Origin: Shimia sp. SK013
Lineage (GTDB): Bacteria > Pseudomonadota > Alphaproteobacteria > Rhodobacterales > Rhodobacteraceae
Length of the DNA stretch: 64,000 nucleotides
Assembly: GCF_001292625.1 (NCBI RefSeq)
Contig: NZ_LAJH01000013.1
Span: 1 to 64,000 of the forward strand
Reading direction: 5' to 3'
Shown here: one piece after another, positions 38,269 to 48,148 of the stretch
Position numbering within the stretch: position 1 is the stretch's first letter
Layout of the letters: each line of letters starts with the position of its first letter
Program-made: the position numbers and the translations under genes
The notes under the pieces: model-generated
The model's database searches: none
Told to the model about the DNA's origin: nothing
Seen by the model: only the letters and a program-made list of their open reading frames with translations

Positions 38269-38429
38269 CAATCAATCCTGCGTCTTCTTGCTTTGGCCTG
38301 CCACAAAACTATGGCAATCATACCCGAAGGGGCCTTACTGTTTCTAATTGGCCACAGGCGCTACAGAATCTCTGCGCACCATTTTGGTCCATGATTTGTT
38401 CGACTAAATGTCCTTGAAGTGTTTACTAA

Positions 38430-39224
38430 TTGAGAAATTATACGGTGTCATCTCGTCTAAAGATCACGCGCAACGCGATTTTACGACCCGCCATACTGTG
38501 CGCGGCCCTTTTGGTCACGGCCTGTGGCTCTGCCAACAAGGTCGATCGAGGACTGGTTTATGACCCCTATGAGGGCAACAACCGCGCTGCCCACGGCTTC
38601 AACAAAGGCGTAGACAGAATCCTGCTGTCGCCCGCGTCCAACGGATACGGCACCGTCGTTCCCCAAGAGATCCGTGACCGCGTCACAGACTTCAGCGATC
38701 ACTTGTCGTTGCCCAATGACGTTATCAATAATGCTCTGCAAGGTGACTTGCCCGCCGCTGGCAACAGCGCCGCGCGCTTTGTGATGAATACGGTGCTTGG
38801 CTTTGGCGGCTTCGTGGATGTGGCCTCGCTGTTTGGTATGAAACGCCACGACTCCGATTTTGGTGAAACTCTGCACGTCTGGGGCGCCGGCGAAGGCGCA
38901 TATGTCGAACTGCCGTTCCTCGGCCCGTCCACCACACGCGACTCTGTGGGCCTGATGGTGGACATTGTCATGGATCCTTTCTTTGTCGTCCTGCGTGACC
39001 CGCAACGCTACATTGGCCCTGCCGCCTATGTCGTGAACGCCATGGGCAACCGCTACGACTACAGCGACACGGTTGACTCAATCCTCTATGACAGCGCCGA
39101 CAGCTATGCGCAGGCCCGTATCATCTATTTGCAAAATCGCCGCTTCGAGCTTGGGATAGACACCACATCCGAAGGCGGCGAAGCTGGCTTTGACCCTTAC
39201 GAGGACCCGTATGACGATTTCTAA
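38430..39224 (+). CDS. mlaA: MlaA/VacJ-family outer-membrane lipoprotein
   Basis: The product is about 264 residues with a lipoprotein signal ending in the lipobox LLVTAC|G. The MlaA core has VYDPYEGNNRAAHGFN, PNDVINNALQGD, RFVMNTVLGFGGFVDVAS, DFGETLHVWGAGEGAYVELPFLGPSTTRDSVG and IYDSADSYAQAR-like YDSADSYAQARIIYLQNRR. MlaA removes mislocalised phospholipid from the outer leaflet. The start is either TTG 38430 or GTG 38445; neither has a strong ribosome site. It overlaps mlaC by 14 nt. Confidence 0.94.
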   Translation: MRNYTVSSRLKITRNAILRPAILCAALLVTACGSANKVDRGLVYDPYEGNNRAAHGFNKGVDRILLSPASNGYGTVVPQEIRDRVTDFSDHLSLPNDVINNALQGDLPAAGNSAARFVMNTVLGFGGFVDVASLFGMKRHDSDFGETLHVWGAGEGAYVELPFLGPSTTRDSVGLMVDIVMDPFFVVLRDPQRYIGPAAYVVNAMGNRYDYSDTVDSILYDSADSYAQARIIYLQNRRFELGIDTTSEGGEAGFDPYEDPYDDF

Positions 39225-39813
39225 GGTTACCCGCAGACGCTTTTTTCTGACTTCCACCGCTGCCTTTGCCGCTCTGGCTGTACCGGCTTTTGCGCTGACG
39301 GATGCTCAGGCCAGATCACTGATCGATCGCGCTGTCGCTGACATCAACAAGGTCATCGCGTCGGGCAAATCTCTGAACGTAATGATCCGCGATTTCGAAA
39401 AGGTATTCGCCAAATACGCCGACGTGAACGTCATCGCCCGCAGCGCGCTTGGCCCGGATGCCCGCGGCTTGTCCAGCAGCCAGACCCGCGCCTATACCAA
39501 AGCATTCCAAGGCTACATCGCGCGCAAATACGGCAAGCGGTTTAACGAATTTGTTGGCGGCCAGATCGAGGTGCAAGGTGTGCGCAAGGTCAAGAGCTTC
39601 CACGAGGTCAAAGCCCTCGCCCGCCTGCGCGGCCAATCGCCGTTTGAGGTCAACTTTCTAGTGTCCGACCGCTCCGGCAGCAGCAAGTTTTTTGACATGA
39701 TCATCGAAGGCATCTCGCTGCGCCTGTCGGAAAAATCCGAAATCGGCGCAATGCTCGACAAGAATCGCGGCGACATCAACGGGCTGATCGCGGACCTCAA
39801 AAAGGCCGGATAG
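39211..39813 (+). CDS. mlaC: MlaC/Ttg2D-family phospholipid-binding periplasmic protein, probable Tat signal
   Basis: The 200-residue protein has an N-terminal TRRRFFLTSTAAFAALAVPAFA signal carrying a twin-arginine motif. The MlaC domain follows: LIDRAVADINKVIASG, FAKYADVNVIARSALG, AFQGYIARKYGKRFNEFVGG and IIEGISLRLSEKSEIGAML. It shuttles phospholipid between MlaA and the inner membrane MlaFEDB complex. Most MlaC proteins use a Sec signal, so the RR motif is noteworthy. mlaFED are not in the window. Confidence 0.93.
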   Translation: MTISKVTRRRFFLTSTAAFAALAVPAFALTDAQARSLIDRAVADINKVIASGKSLNVMIRDFEKVFAKYADVNVIARSALGPDARGLSSSQTRAYTKAFQGYIARKYGKRFNEFVGGQIEVQGVRKVKSFHEVKALARLRGQSPFEVNFLVSDRSGSSKFFDMIIEGISLRLSEKSEIGAMLDKNRGDINGLIADLKKAG

Positions 39814-39822
39814 GCAGAGCGT

Positions 39823-39847
39823 AAGGCGCCCATTATCAGCGCCTTTT
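39823..39847 (+). terminator. Terminator after mlaAC
   Basis: AAGGCGC and GCGCCTT form a 7-bp stem with a 9-nt loop, followed by TT-rich sequence, 10 nt beyond the mlaC stop. Confidence 0.75.
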
Positions 39848-39929
39848 CTGGCCAGGTATCTTTGGCATATCCCGTCCACTTCCGCGCAAAGACCGGCAAC
39901 AAAGAACATCGCCGACGCCGAGCTTCGCC

Positions 39930-42695
<2,766 letters not shown>

Positions 42696-42720
42696 GGCGC
42701 CGCAAGGAAGGAATACGCTT

Positions 42721-44037
42721 ATGAAAACCCTCACGAAACTGGTCCTGCCCGCCGCGCTGATCGCGCTGCCGAGCTTGGGCTTTGCACAAGAAGAAGCCGC
42801 TGTGCCGGACTTCAACGAAATCGGCCCCTACATCATGACAACCCTGTTGTTCCTGGTGGGTGGCTTCCTTGTGTTCTGGATGGCCGCAGGCTTCTCGATG
42901 CTCGAAGCAGGCCTCGTGCGCTCCAAGAACGTGACCATGCAGCTGACCAAAAACATGGCGCTCTTCTCCATCGCGGCCATCATGTACTGGCTGGTTGGTT
43001 TCAACCTGATGTACCCTGGCGACTTCAACGGCTTCTTCGCATTCAACTTCGTCCCCACAACGCTTGAGCCTGTTGGCCTTGGCGCTGCAGACGCTGCTCT
43101 GGATTACGCTTCCGTTGGCTCCGACTTCTTCTTCCAGCTGATGTTTGTTGCCGCAACCGCGTCCATCGTGTCCGGTGCTTTGGCAGAACGCATCAAACTG
43201 TGGCCCTTCCTGGCCTTCGTTGTTGTCCTGACAGGTATTCTCTACCCGATCTCCGGTTCCTGGCAGTGGGGCGGCGGCTGGTTGTCTGAACTCGGCTTCT
43301 CCGACTTCGCTGGCTCCACCATCGTACACTCCGTAGGCGGCTGGGCTGCTCTCGCTGGTGCCATCGTACTGGGCCCACGTATCGGCAAGTACAAAGACGG
43401 CCGCACCATTCCGATGCCTGGTTCCAACCTTGCGCTCGCCACTCTGGGTACGTTCATCCTGTGGCTCGGCTGGTTTGGCTTCAACGGCGGCTCGCAGCTG
43501 GCGATGGGCACCGTGGGTGACGTCACCGACGTATCGCGCATCTTCGCCAACACCAACATGGCCGCAGCAGCCGGCGCACTGGCCGCTCTGATCCTGACAC
43601 AGCTTCTCTACAAAAAGCCTGACCTGACCATGATCCTGAACGGCGCACTGGCTGGCCTCGTGTCGATCACTGCAGAACCTCTCGCACCTTCCCTCTTCGG
43701 CTCGCTGCTGATCGGTGGTGTCGGTGGTGTCATCGTCGTGCTGACCGTGCCAATGCTCGACAAACTGAAAATCGACGATGTCGTCGGTGCCATCCCGGTT
43801 CACCTCTTTGCAGGCATCTGGGGCACCATCGCTGTTGCCTTCTCTGGCTCCGCCACCATCGGCGCGCAGCTGACAGGTATCGCAGCTTACGGTGTCTTCA
43901 CCTTCGTAGCCTCGCTGGTTCTGTGGCTCATCCTCAAAGCAGTCGTGGGCATCCGCGTCAGCGAAGAGGACGAGATCAACGGTCTGGACGTCTCCGAACT
44001 GGGTATGGAAGCCTATCCTGACTTCACCAAAGGCTAA
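42721..44037 (+). CDS. amtB: Ammonium transporter
   Basis: The 438-residue protein has a cleavable signal (LVLPAALIALPSLGFAQ) and about 11 helices. Family motifs include MAAGFSMLEAGLVRSKN, DFAGSTIVHSVGGWAAL with the first pore histidine, LGWFGFNGGSQL and IPVHLFAGIWGTIA with the second. It conducts NH3/NH4+. The glnK-amtB pair is the classic arrangement in which GlnK blocks the channel when nitrogen is sufficient. Codon usage is strongly optimised compared with its neighbours, suggesting high expression. Confidence 0.97.
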   Translation: MKTLTKLVLPAALIALPSLGFAQEEAAVPDFNEIGPYIMTTLLFLVGGFLVFWMAAGFSMLEAGLVRSKNVTMQLTKNMALFSIAAIMYWLVGFNLMYPGDFNGFFAFNFVPTTLEPVGLGAADAALDYASVGSDFFFQLMFVAATASIVSGALAERIKLWPFLAFVVVLTGILYPISGSWQWGGGWLSELGFSDFAGSTIVHSVGGWAALAGAIVLGPRIGKYKDGRTIPMPGSNLALATLGTFILWLGWFGFNGGSQLAMGTVGDVTDVSRIFANTNMAAAAGALAALILTQLLYKKPDLTMILNGALAGLVSITAEPLAPSLFGSLLIGGVGGVIVVLTVPMLDKLKIDDVVGAIPVHLFAGIWGTIAVAFSGSATIGAQLTGIAAYGVFTFVASLVLWLILKAVVGIRVSEEDEINGLDVSELGMEAYPDFTKG

Positions 44038-44060
44038 GCCTTGGCGACATAATCAAACAG

Positions 44061-44092
44061 AAAACCCCGGGCCATTTGGTCCGGGGTTTTTC
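44061..44092 (+). terminator. Terminator after amtB, probably bidirectional
   Basis: AAAACCCCGG and CCGGGGTTTT form a perfect 10-bp stem around a 10-nt loop, with T residues after it, 24 nt past the amtB stop. The A-rich left arm supplies a T-run for the convergent gene too. Confidence 0.9.
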
Positions 44093-44123
44093 TTTGGTCA
44101 AACCGACACCAAAAAGCCGAGGC

Positions 44124-44438
44124 TCATCCGTATTTCTGCATCGCTTCCAGCTCAAGGTGAAACCGCGTGTCCAGATCCGCAATCAACTGCATCTGCTCCT
44201 TGCGTTCTGTCGGCTCTGTCATGGTCCGCAACCGCGCCCGCGCCTGCGTCAGTTGCTGATTGATACACACGCCCAACGGCTTGGCGTTGGCTTCCTTCAT
44301 CAGCTTATCAAGCACCGAATCCTGTGGGCTTCTCAGAAACGCCAGCGGCTCGCCCGCGCCGGGCAAATCCTGAAACAAATCCGCCCGTTCTGCTGCCTGC
44401 AATGCCATCTCAATGGCGGGGTTCATCACATGTGCCAT
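44124..44438 (-). CDS. DUF1992 (DnaJ-homologue-subfamily-C-28-like) protein
   Basis: The 104-residue protein has the DUF1992 pattern AIEMALQAAERADLFQDLPGAGEPL near the N-terminus and then a helical region rich in Gln/Arg. The family is named for similarity to DNAJC28 but lacks a J-domain, and its function is unknown. ATG 44438 has GAAGAG upstream. A longer GTG-initiated reading to 44477 has no ribosome site. It is convergent with amtB. Confidence 0.82.
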   Translation of the reverse strand: MAHVMNPAIEMALQAAERADLFQDLPGAGEPLAFLRSPQDSVLDKLMKEANAKPLGVCINQQLTQARARLRTMTEPTERKEQMQLIADLDTRFHLELEAMQKYG

Positions 44439-44520
44439 CTCTTCGTCCAATCTATTGCCTGTAATGCTCTGCCCCACAGATAGGGTGCGCCAGTTGAACT
44501 TGCCGCGTCGCCGCTTTCAA

Positions 44521-44585
44521 TTGGCGGAAATTCGCCAAACCTTGACGGGAAATCTTGGGGCTTGATAATTCCGACTATTTCAGTC
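44521..44585 (+). promoter_or_regulatory. hemP promoter with flanking palindromes
   Basis: TTGACG (44542-44547) and GATAAT (44564-44569) form a good sigma-70 promoter with a 16-bp spacer. Immediately upstream is an inverted repeat TTGGCG-GAAATT-CGCCAA (44521-44538). GACT-ATTTC-AGTC (44573-44585) sits at the expected start point. Either palindrome could be an iron-response operator, but neither matches a consensus I can name with confidence. Confidence 0.6.
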
Positions 44586-44653
44586 AGATTAATTTGAGCA
44601 GCCACCCGACCACGCGGGAAGCCACGAATTCAACCCGCAACCCCGAGGCTTCC

Positions 44654-44812
44654 ATGACCTTTCAATTCAGCGATTCATCTTCGATCACCTCCACGCCCGT
44701 GCACGATGCCGATCTTCTGACCGGCACCAACGGACTGGCCCACATCCGCTTGAACGACCAGCTTTACACCCTGCGCATCACCCGCGCGGGCAAGCTGATC
44801 CTCACCAAATGA
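44654..44812 (+). CDS. hemP: Hemin uptake protein HemP
   Basis: The 52-residue protein ends with the HemP signature HIRLNDQLYTLRITRAGKLILTK-type sequence, with conserved LRITRAGKLILTK. HemP is a small protein of haem-uptake loci and, in some bacteria, an activator of haem-receptor expression. ATG 44654 has GAGG 6 nt upstream. A longer reading to 44555 would start inside the promoter. No haem receptor or HmuTUV genes are adjacent. It overlaps the next gene by 4 nt (ATGA). Confidence 0.88.
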   Translation: MTFQFSDSSSITSTPVHDADLLTGTNGLAHIRLNDQLYTLRITRAGKLILTK

Positions 44813-45285
44813 GCCGCCCCCGCAATCCCGGCGCACGCCGCGTAGGCTGGCTGGCCGACCTCCCCGCCGCAGAGCGCATGGCCGTACGGTGCCTTCGCGC
44901 CATCGGCCGCGATGCCGCCTACGACACGCAACTGACCGCCGACTTGGCCCTCGCACTTGGCCCCGCCCGCGGCCACAGCACCAAAGCGGTGCTCAACGAA
45001 CTGATGCAGGTCGCGCAATACTACGGCCGCCGCCCGCTGTGCCGCCATGCCGACACCTGCGATTGCCTCGGCGCGGATGAAGCCGTGTTTGCCGCCCTCG
45101 TGGGCTATGCCGTGAATGGCGCGCAAGAGGACGCGGCGCTCATGGCATCCTTGCTGGTGCGCCCCGACATGGCGCAATGTTTCGCGGGGCTGGCCACTGA
45201 ATTCGGCCTCGCCATGGACGCCATGACCCGCACCGCCGCGCCCTTCGTGCCACAAACCCATCGTGCGCAGATGGTGGTGCACTGA
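44809..45285 (+). CDS. Uncharacterised Cys/His protein coupled to hemP
   Basis: I do not recognise this 158-residue protein. It is helical and Ala-rich, has no signal peptide, and carries LCRHADTCDCLGADE (Cys-x-His, then C-x-C) near residue 80 plus two further cysteines (VRCLRA, MAQCFAG). The C-terminus has HRAQMVVH. The Cys/His cluster could bind haem, iron or an Fe-S cluster (inference). Translational coupling to hemP (ATGA overlap) argues for a role in haem or iron handling. Confidence 0.75.
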   Translation: MSRPRNPGARRVGWLADLPAAERMAVRCLRAIGRDAAYDTQLTADLALALGPARGHSTKAVLNELMQVAQYYGRRPLCRHADTCDCLGADEAVFAALVGYAVNGAQEDAALMASLLVRPDMAQCFAGLATEFGLAMDAMTRTAAPFVPQTHRAQMVVH

Positions 45286-45306
45286 GCGTCCACCTCAGAC
45301 AGCACC

Positions 45307-45383
45307 GCGCCCGAACCGAGGGGGGGAAGCAAAGCGCCCACCCCGTTGGGGCGGTTCGGGCGCTGCCAAAGCAAGGCTTTGGC
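45307..45383. repeat. Large inverted-repeat structure: 12-bp arms plus adjacent hairpin
   Basis: GCGCCCGAACCG (45307-45318) and CGGTTCGGGCGC (45352-45363) are perfect 12-bp inverted arms 33 nt apart. An inner CCCC-GTT-GGGG lies between them. Directly after comes a second hairpin, GCCAAAGC-AAG-GCTTTGGC (45365-45383). It lies between the hemP operon and an AT-rich orphan gene. It may be an elaborate terminator or a recombination/junction structure. No T-run follows. Confidence 0.7.
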
Positions 45384-45471
45384 AATAGGGGAACACTGGA
45401 TTGTTCTGGCCACATTGATTGTCGGGTATGCGGACGTTGCTGCCGTTCGGCAGAATAGCTATTCGTATGGC

Positions 45472-46059
45472 ATGATAGCGAACGAATCCGGTGTACAGCC
45501 AAATGATTTTTCCAAAGTATGGCGGCGATCCTTTGGAGTTAGCCCGCCGCTAGGGCATGTGCTGAGACATGAACATTCCAATGTTTGGACGAGATTTCAT
45601 GCCTTGCCTGAGTCCAAACGATATGCGGAAAGTGACGAAGATAACGGCACGATTGTCGAACGAGCGAATATACTTGCAACGGAGTGCTTTGGTGAGCAGG
45701 CGACCATCTGGATCGCTGCCGGTTACCTCTCGGATTTTGCCTTAGAAAAAGACGATCTTCCTGTTCGCATGAATATGTCGAAAGCACTGGTCTGGATAGA
45801 CCCGGACGAAGAGTTGGAAGACCAATCTGAGATGTCATTTTATGTGTCTCGGCTTGAATGGGAGCGAAGCTCTTTGGACAGACTTTTTCTGGAAATAGCT
45901 GAAGACCAAGAGCGAGCAATTCTATTCTCTGAAGATACTCAAACTGTGCTTGCCCCATATGATGGAGGCTTTGACATAATCAGCTTCGAACCAGAAAAAA
46001 TTGTTCAACTCGAGAAAAACTACCGCATGTGGATGTCGAGTAGATCAGACAAGTTGTAG
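45472..46059 (+). CDS. AT-rich orphan gene, DUF3885-like protein
   Basis: This 195-residue protein is encoded by visibly AT-richer DNA than its flanks and uses A/T-ending codons, suggesting transfer. It contains WTRFHALPESKRYAESDED, a pattern I associate with the uncharacterised DUF3885 family, and ends with ILFSEDTQTVLAPYDGGFDII and a helical tail. No signal or membrane segment is present. ATG 45472 is a reasonable start, although the frame is open back to 45346. It is bracketed by a large palindrome on the left and an 8-bp inverted repeat on the right. Confidence 0.72.
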   Translation: MIANESGVQPNDFSKVWRRSFGVSPPLGHVLRHEHSNVWTRFHALPESKRYAESDEDNGTIVERANILATECFGEQATIWIAAGYLSDFALEKDDLPVRMNMSKALVWIDPDEELEDQSEMSFYVSRLEWERSSLDRLFLEIAEDQERAILFSEDTQTVLAPYDGGFDIISFEPEKIVQLEKNYRMWMSSRSDKL

Positions 46060-46102
46060 GTAGGTATGGGCTCTTAACCGACCTTCGCCGCGTTTACCTA
46101 CC
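46059..46102. repeat. 8-bp inverted repeat flanking the 3' end of the orphan gene
   Basis: GGTAGGTA (46059-46066) and TACCTACC (46095-46102) are perfect inverted arms 28 nt apart. They begin at the last base of the orphan gene's stop codon. This could be a long-loop terminator or the scar of a mobile unit. Confidence 0.5.
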
Positions 46103-46107
46103 CAAAC

Positions 46108-46138
46108 AAAAAAACGCCCCGCTGTTCCCAGAGAGGCG
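46108..46138 (-). terminator. Terminator of the aminotransferase relic
   Basis: On the minus strand an imperfect hairpin with GGCG/CGCC ends is followed by a run of seven T residues, about 25 nt past the relic's stop. It shows that the relic was once a normal transcribed gene. Confidence 0.6.
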
Positions 46139-46162
46139 CCTCCATATTCCTCGCAACCCCAA

Positions 46163-46820
46163 TCAGACGCCAGCGTCGATGATCGCCTGTGCCAGCGTCG
46201 GGATGGTGTCTTTGTTCAAACCCGCGATGTTCATGCGGCTGTCGCCCACCATGTAAATCGCATTGTCCACGCGCATTTTCTCCACCAGATCCGGTGTCGT
46301 GCCCAGCAAGCTGAACATGCCGCGGTGTTGCGCCAAAAAGCCAAATCGGTCCGACCCGCTCAAGCGCTGCAATTCGTCCGCCAACTGCTGGCGCAAGGCC
46401 AACATGCCCAGACGGGTTTACTCCAGCTCGGCCATCCAATCGGCCTTCAGTTCGGGATCGGTCAGGATCTTGGTCACTACCCGCGCGCCGTGATCGGGTG
46501 GAAACGAGAAGTTCTGGCGGTTCAGGTGGTTCAGGTTGCCCTGCGTCACCGGCGTGTCCGCCGCGTCTTTGCTGATGGCCATCAACAGACCAGTACGCTC
46601 ACGATAGATACCAAAGTTCTTGGAACACGACGCCGCGATCAGCAACTCAGGCACTTGTGACGCCACCAAACGGGTCGGCGCGGCGTCTTCTTCCAGACCA
46701 TCGCCAAAGCCCTGATAGGCAATGTCGATCATCGGAAAACAGGCTTTGTCGAGGATCAGGTCAATCACCGACTGCCACTGTGTCAGGTTCAGGTTCGCAC
46801 CCGTCGGGTTGTGACAGCAG
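46163..46820 (-). pseudogene. Aromatic/aspartate aminotransferase relic: 5' truncated, in-frame stop
   Basis: The C-terminal half of a class I PLP aminotransferase is present. CCHNPTGANLNLTQW, PMIDIAYQGFGDGLEEDAA, SCSKNFGIYRERTG (pyridoxal lysine) and RVDNAIYMVGDSRMNIAGLN are all in one frame. A TAA at 46418-46420 interrupts this frame exactly where WMAELE should continue into TRLGMLALRQQL. About the first 180 residues of the family are missing, and upstream of CCHNPTG the frame breaks at a junction with unrelated sequence. The gene cannot make a functional enzyme. Its terminator at 46108-46138 survives. Confidence 0.9.
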
Positions 46821-46941
46821 CAAAATCGGCAAAAGTTTCACCGGTGCCCGCAGCAAAGCTCTCCATGCGGTTTTTGCTTTCTGCCGCAACCCACACCCCA
46901 CCTATGAAATGGCCGCGCGGCAGTCTGGCAGGGCGCCGGTT
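46815..46941 (-). pseudogene. Probable aldehyde dehydrogenase N-terminal remnant
   Basis: Read on the minus strand, one frame gives LPRGHFIGGVWVAAESKNRM and then ESFAAGTGETFADFAAV. This follows the pattern of aldehyde dehydrogenase N-termini (FIGGxWV, then PATGE-like and AA). The frame is closed upstream by TGA at 46942-46944 and runs directly into the aminotransferase relic near 46815. The fragment is about 40 codons. The family call rests on one short pattern, so it is tentative. Confidence 0.45.
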
Positions 46942-46975
46942 TCAAATTAGCTTGAAATCATCCGCTCGGACGTCG

Positions 46976-48148
46976 TCATGCGTGCTCGCTGCATTTGTAG
47001 GTGGACGTGGCCAGCCATTCCGGGCATATTTCGGCGCCCCACCCTGGGGCATCGGTCACAACTGCCTGGCCGTCAGTAATGGTGAAGGGATCGTTCCGGA
47101 ACAATTCGCGCTGCCACGGGTAGTAATCGTCGCCCTCGATCGAGAATTCCAGATAGCGGCCCGGATTGGGCACCGCTCGCAGGAGGTGCATGGTGAACAG
47201 CGTGACCAGCGATAGGTTGGCTGCATGCGGTGTGCAGGGCAGGTCGGCGACGTGGCCCATGCGGGCCACCTCCATGCCGCGCACCATACCACCCAGGTAA
47301 AGAATGTCGGGCTGGATGATGTCCACCGCGCGCATCGCGACAATGCGCTTCCACTGCTGCAGGTCCCAGTCCTGCTCGCCGCCCGCCACGTTAATCGACA
47401 GCTCCCGGGTGACCTCGGCGGTCTGCTCCAGTTCCCAATACGGGCAAGGTTCCTCGAAGTGTTCGTAGCCGTTGGCCTCAAGCATCCGCCCGACCTCCAC
47501 CGCGCGGACCGGGCCAAAGCCGGAATTGCCATCCACCAGCAGCGCCGCGTCCGGGCCCATGGCCTTGCGAATTGCGGGAATGATCGCCTCGGTGCGGCCT
47601 TCCCATTCGTCCCGGTCCTGGCCGCATTCCGCGCCAACGCGCACCTTGAAGGCATCAAAGCCGAAATCGTCACGCAGTCGCTGCAGCCGTGCCGCTTCGT
47701 CCTCGGGCGTGATGTCACGCCGCATCGAGGACGCATAGGCCCGCAACGGCCCTGCCGAACCGCCCAGCAGTTCGGCTACGGGCTTTCCCGCAGCCTTGCC
47801 GCGCCAGTCCCAGACTGCAGTGTCCAGACCCGCCATGGCCCTGCGCAGATAGGTGCCGGGGAACTTGTGCTCCCGCAGCGGGATTTCGGCGATCACGTCC
47901 TCCAGCGCGTCCATGCCGCGCCCCAGCGCCCAGGGCGCCACCTGCCGGTGCAGGATCTCGCAGGTCAGGTCGCTGCTGTACGTAGAAACTTGCCCCCAGC
48001 CCATGGTGCCGTCCTCGGCAGTAACCCGAACAAATCCGACCAATGGCGTGCAGAATGTCTCGATCCGCGCTATCCGCGACCCGGTGTCGTCATTGCCGCG
48101 AATGTCGGAAACCGGCACTGCGCCGGACATTGAATAAGGCGTGCTCAT
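46976..48148 (-). CDS. Mandelate racemase/muconate lactonizing enzyme-like (enolase superfamily) protein
   Basis: The 390-residue protein has the enolase-superfamily layout. An N-terminal capping domain (GWGQVSTYSSDL, DTAVWDWRGKAAGKPVAELLGG) precedes a barrel with FDAFKVRVG (catalytic Lys), LLVDGNSGFG, HFEEPCPYWE, VAGGEQD (metal ligands Asp, Glu, Glu), DIIQPDILYLGG and a CTPHAANL histidine. A sugar-acid dehydratase or racemase is most likely. The substrate is undetermined. Its ATG overlaps the TGA of the upstream GMC oxidoreductase gene. Confidence 0.88.
   Translation of the reverse strand: MSTPYSMSGAVPVSDIRGNDDTGSRIARIETFCTPLVGFVRVTAEDGTMGWGQVSTYSSDLTCEILHRQVAPWALGRGMDALEDVIAEIPLREHKFPGTYLRRAMAGLDTAVWDWRGKAAGKPVAELLGGSAGPLRAYASSMRRDITPEDEAARLQRLRDDFGFDAFKVRVGAECGQDRDEWEGRTEAIIPAIRKAMGPDAALLVDGNSGFGPVRAVEVGRMLEANGYEHFEEPCPYWELEQTAEVTRELSINVAGGEQDWDLQQWKRIVAMRAVDIIQPDILYLGGMVRGMEVARMGHVADLPCTPHAANLSLVTLFTMHLLRAVPNPGRYLEFSIEGDDYYPWQRELFRNDPFTITDGQAVVTDAPGWGAEICPEWLATSTYKCSEHA

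Noticed and set aside
45346-45471. Upstream extension of the orphan gene
   Set aside because: The frame is open, but it begins inside the palindromic structure and its composition matches intergenic DNA rather than the AT-rich gene.
46059-46102. Integron attC site downstream of the orphan gene
   Set aside because: Inverted arms are present, but I could not find the paired RYYYAAC/GTTRRRY core sites in the right places, and no integrase or second cassette is seen.
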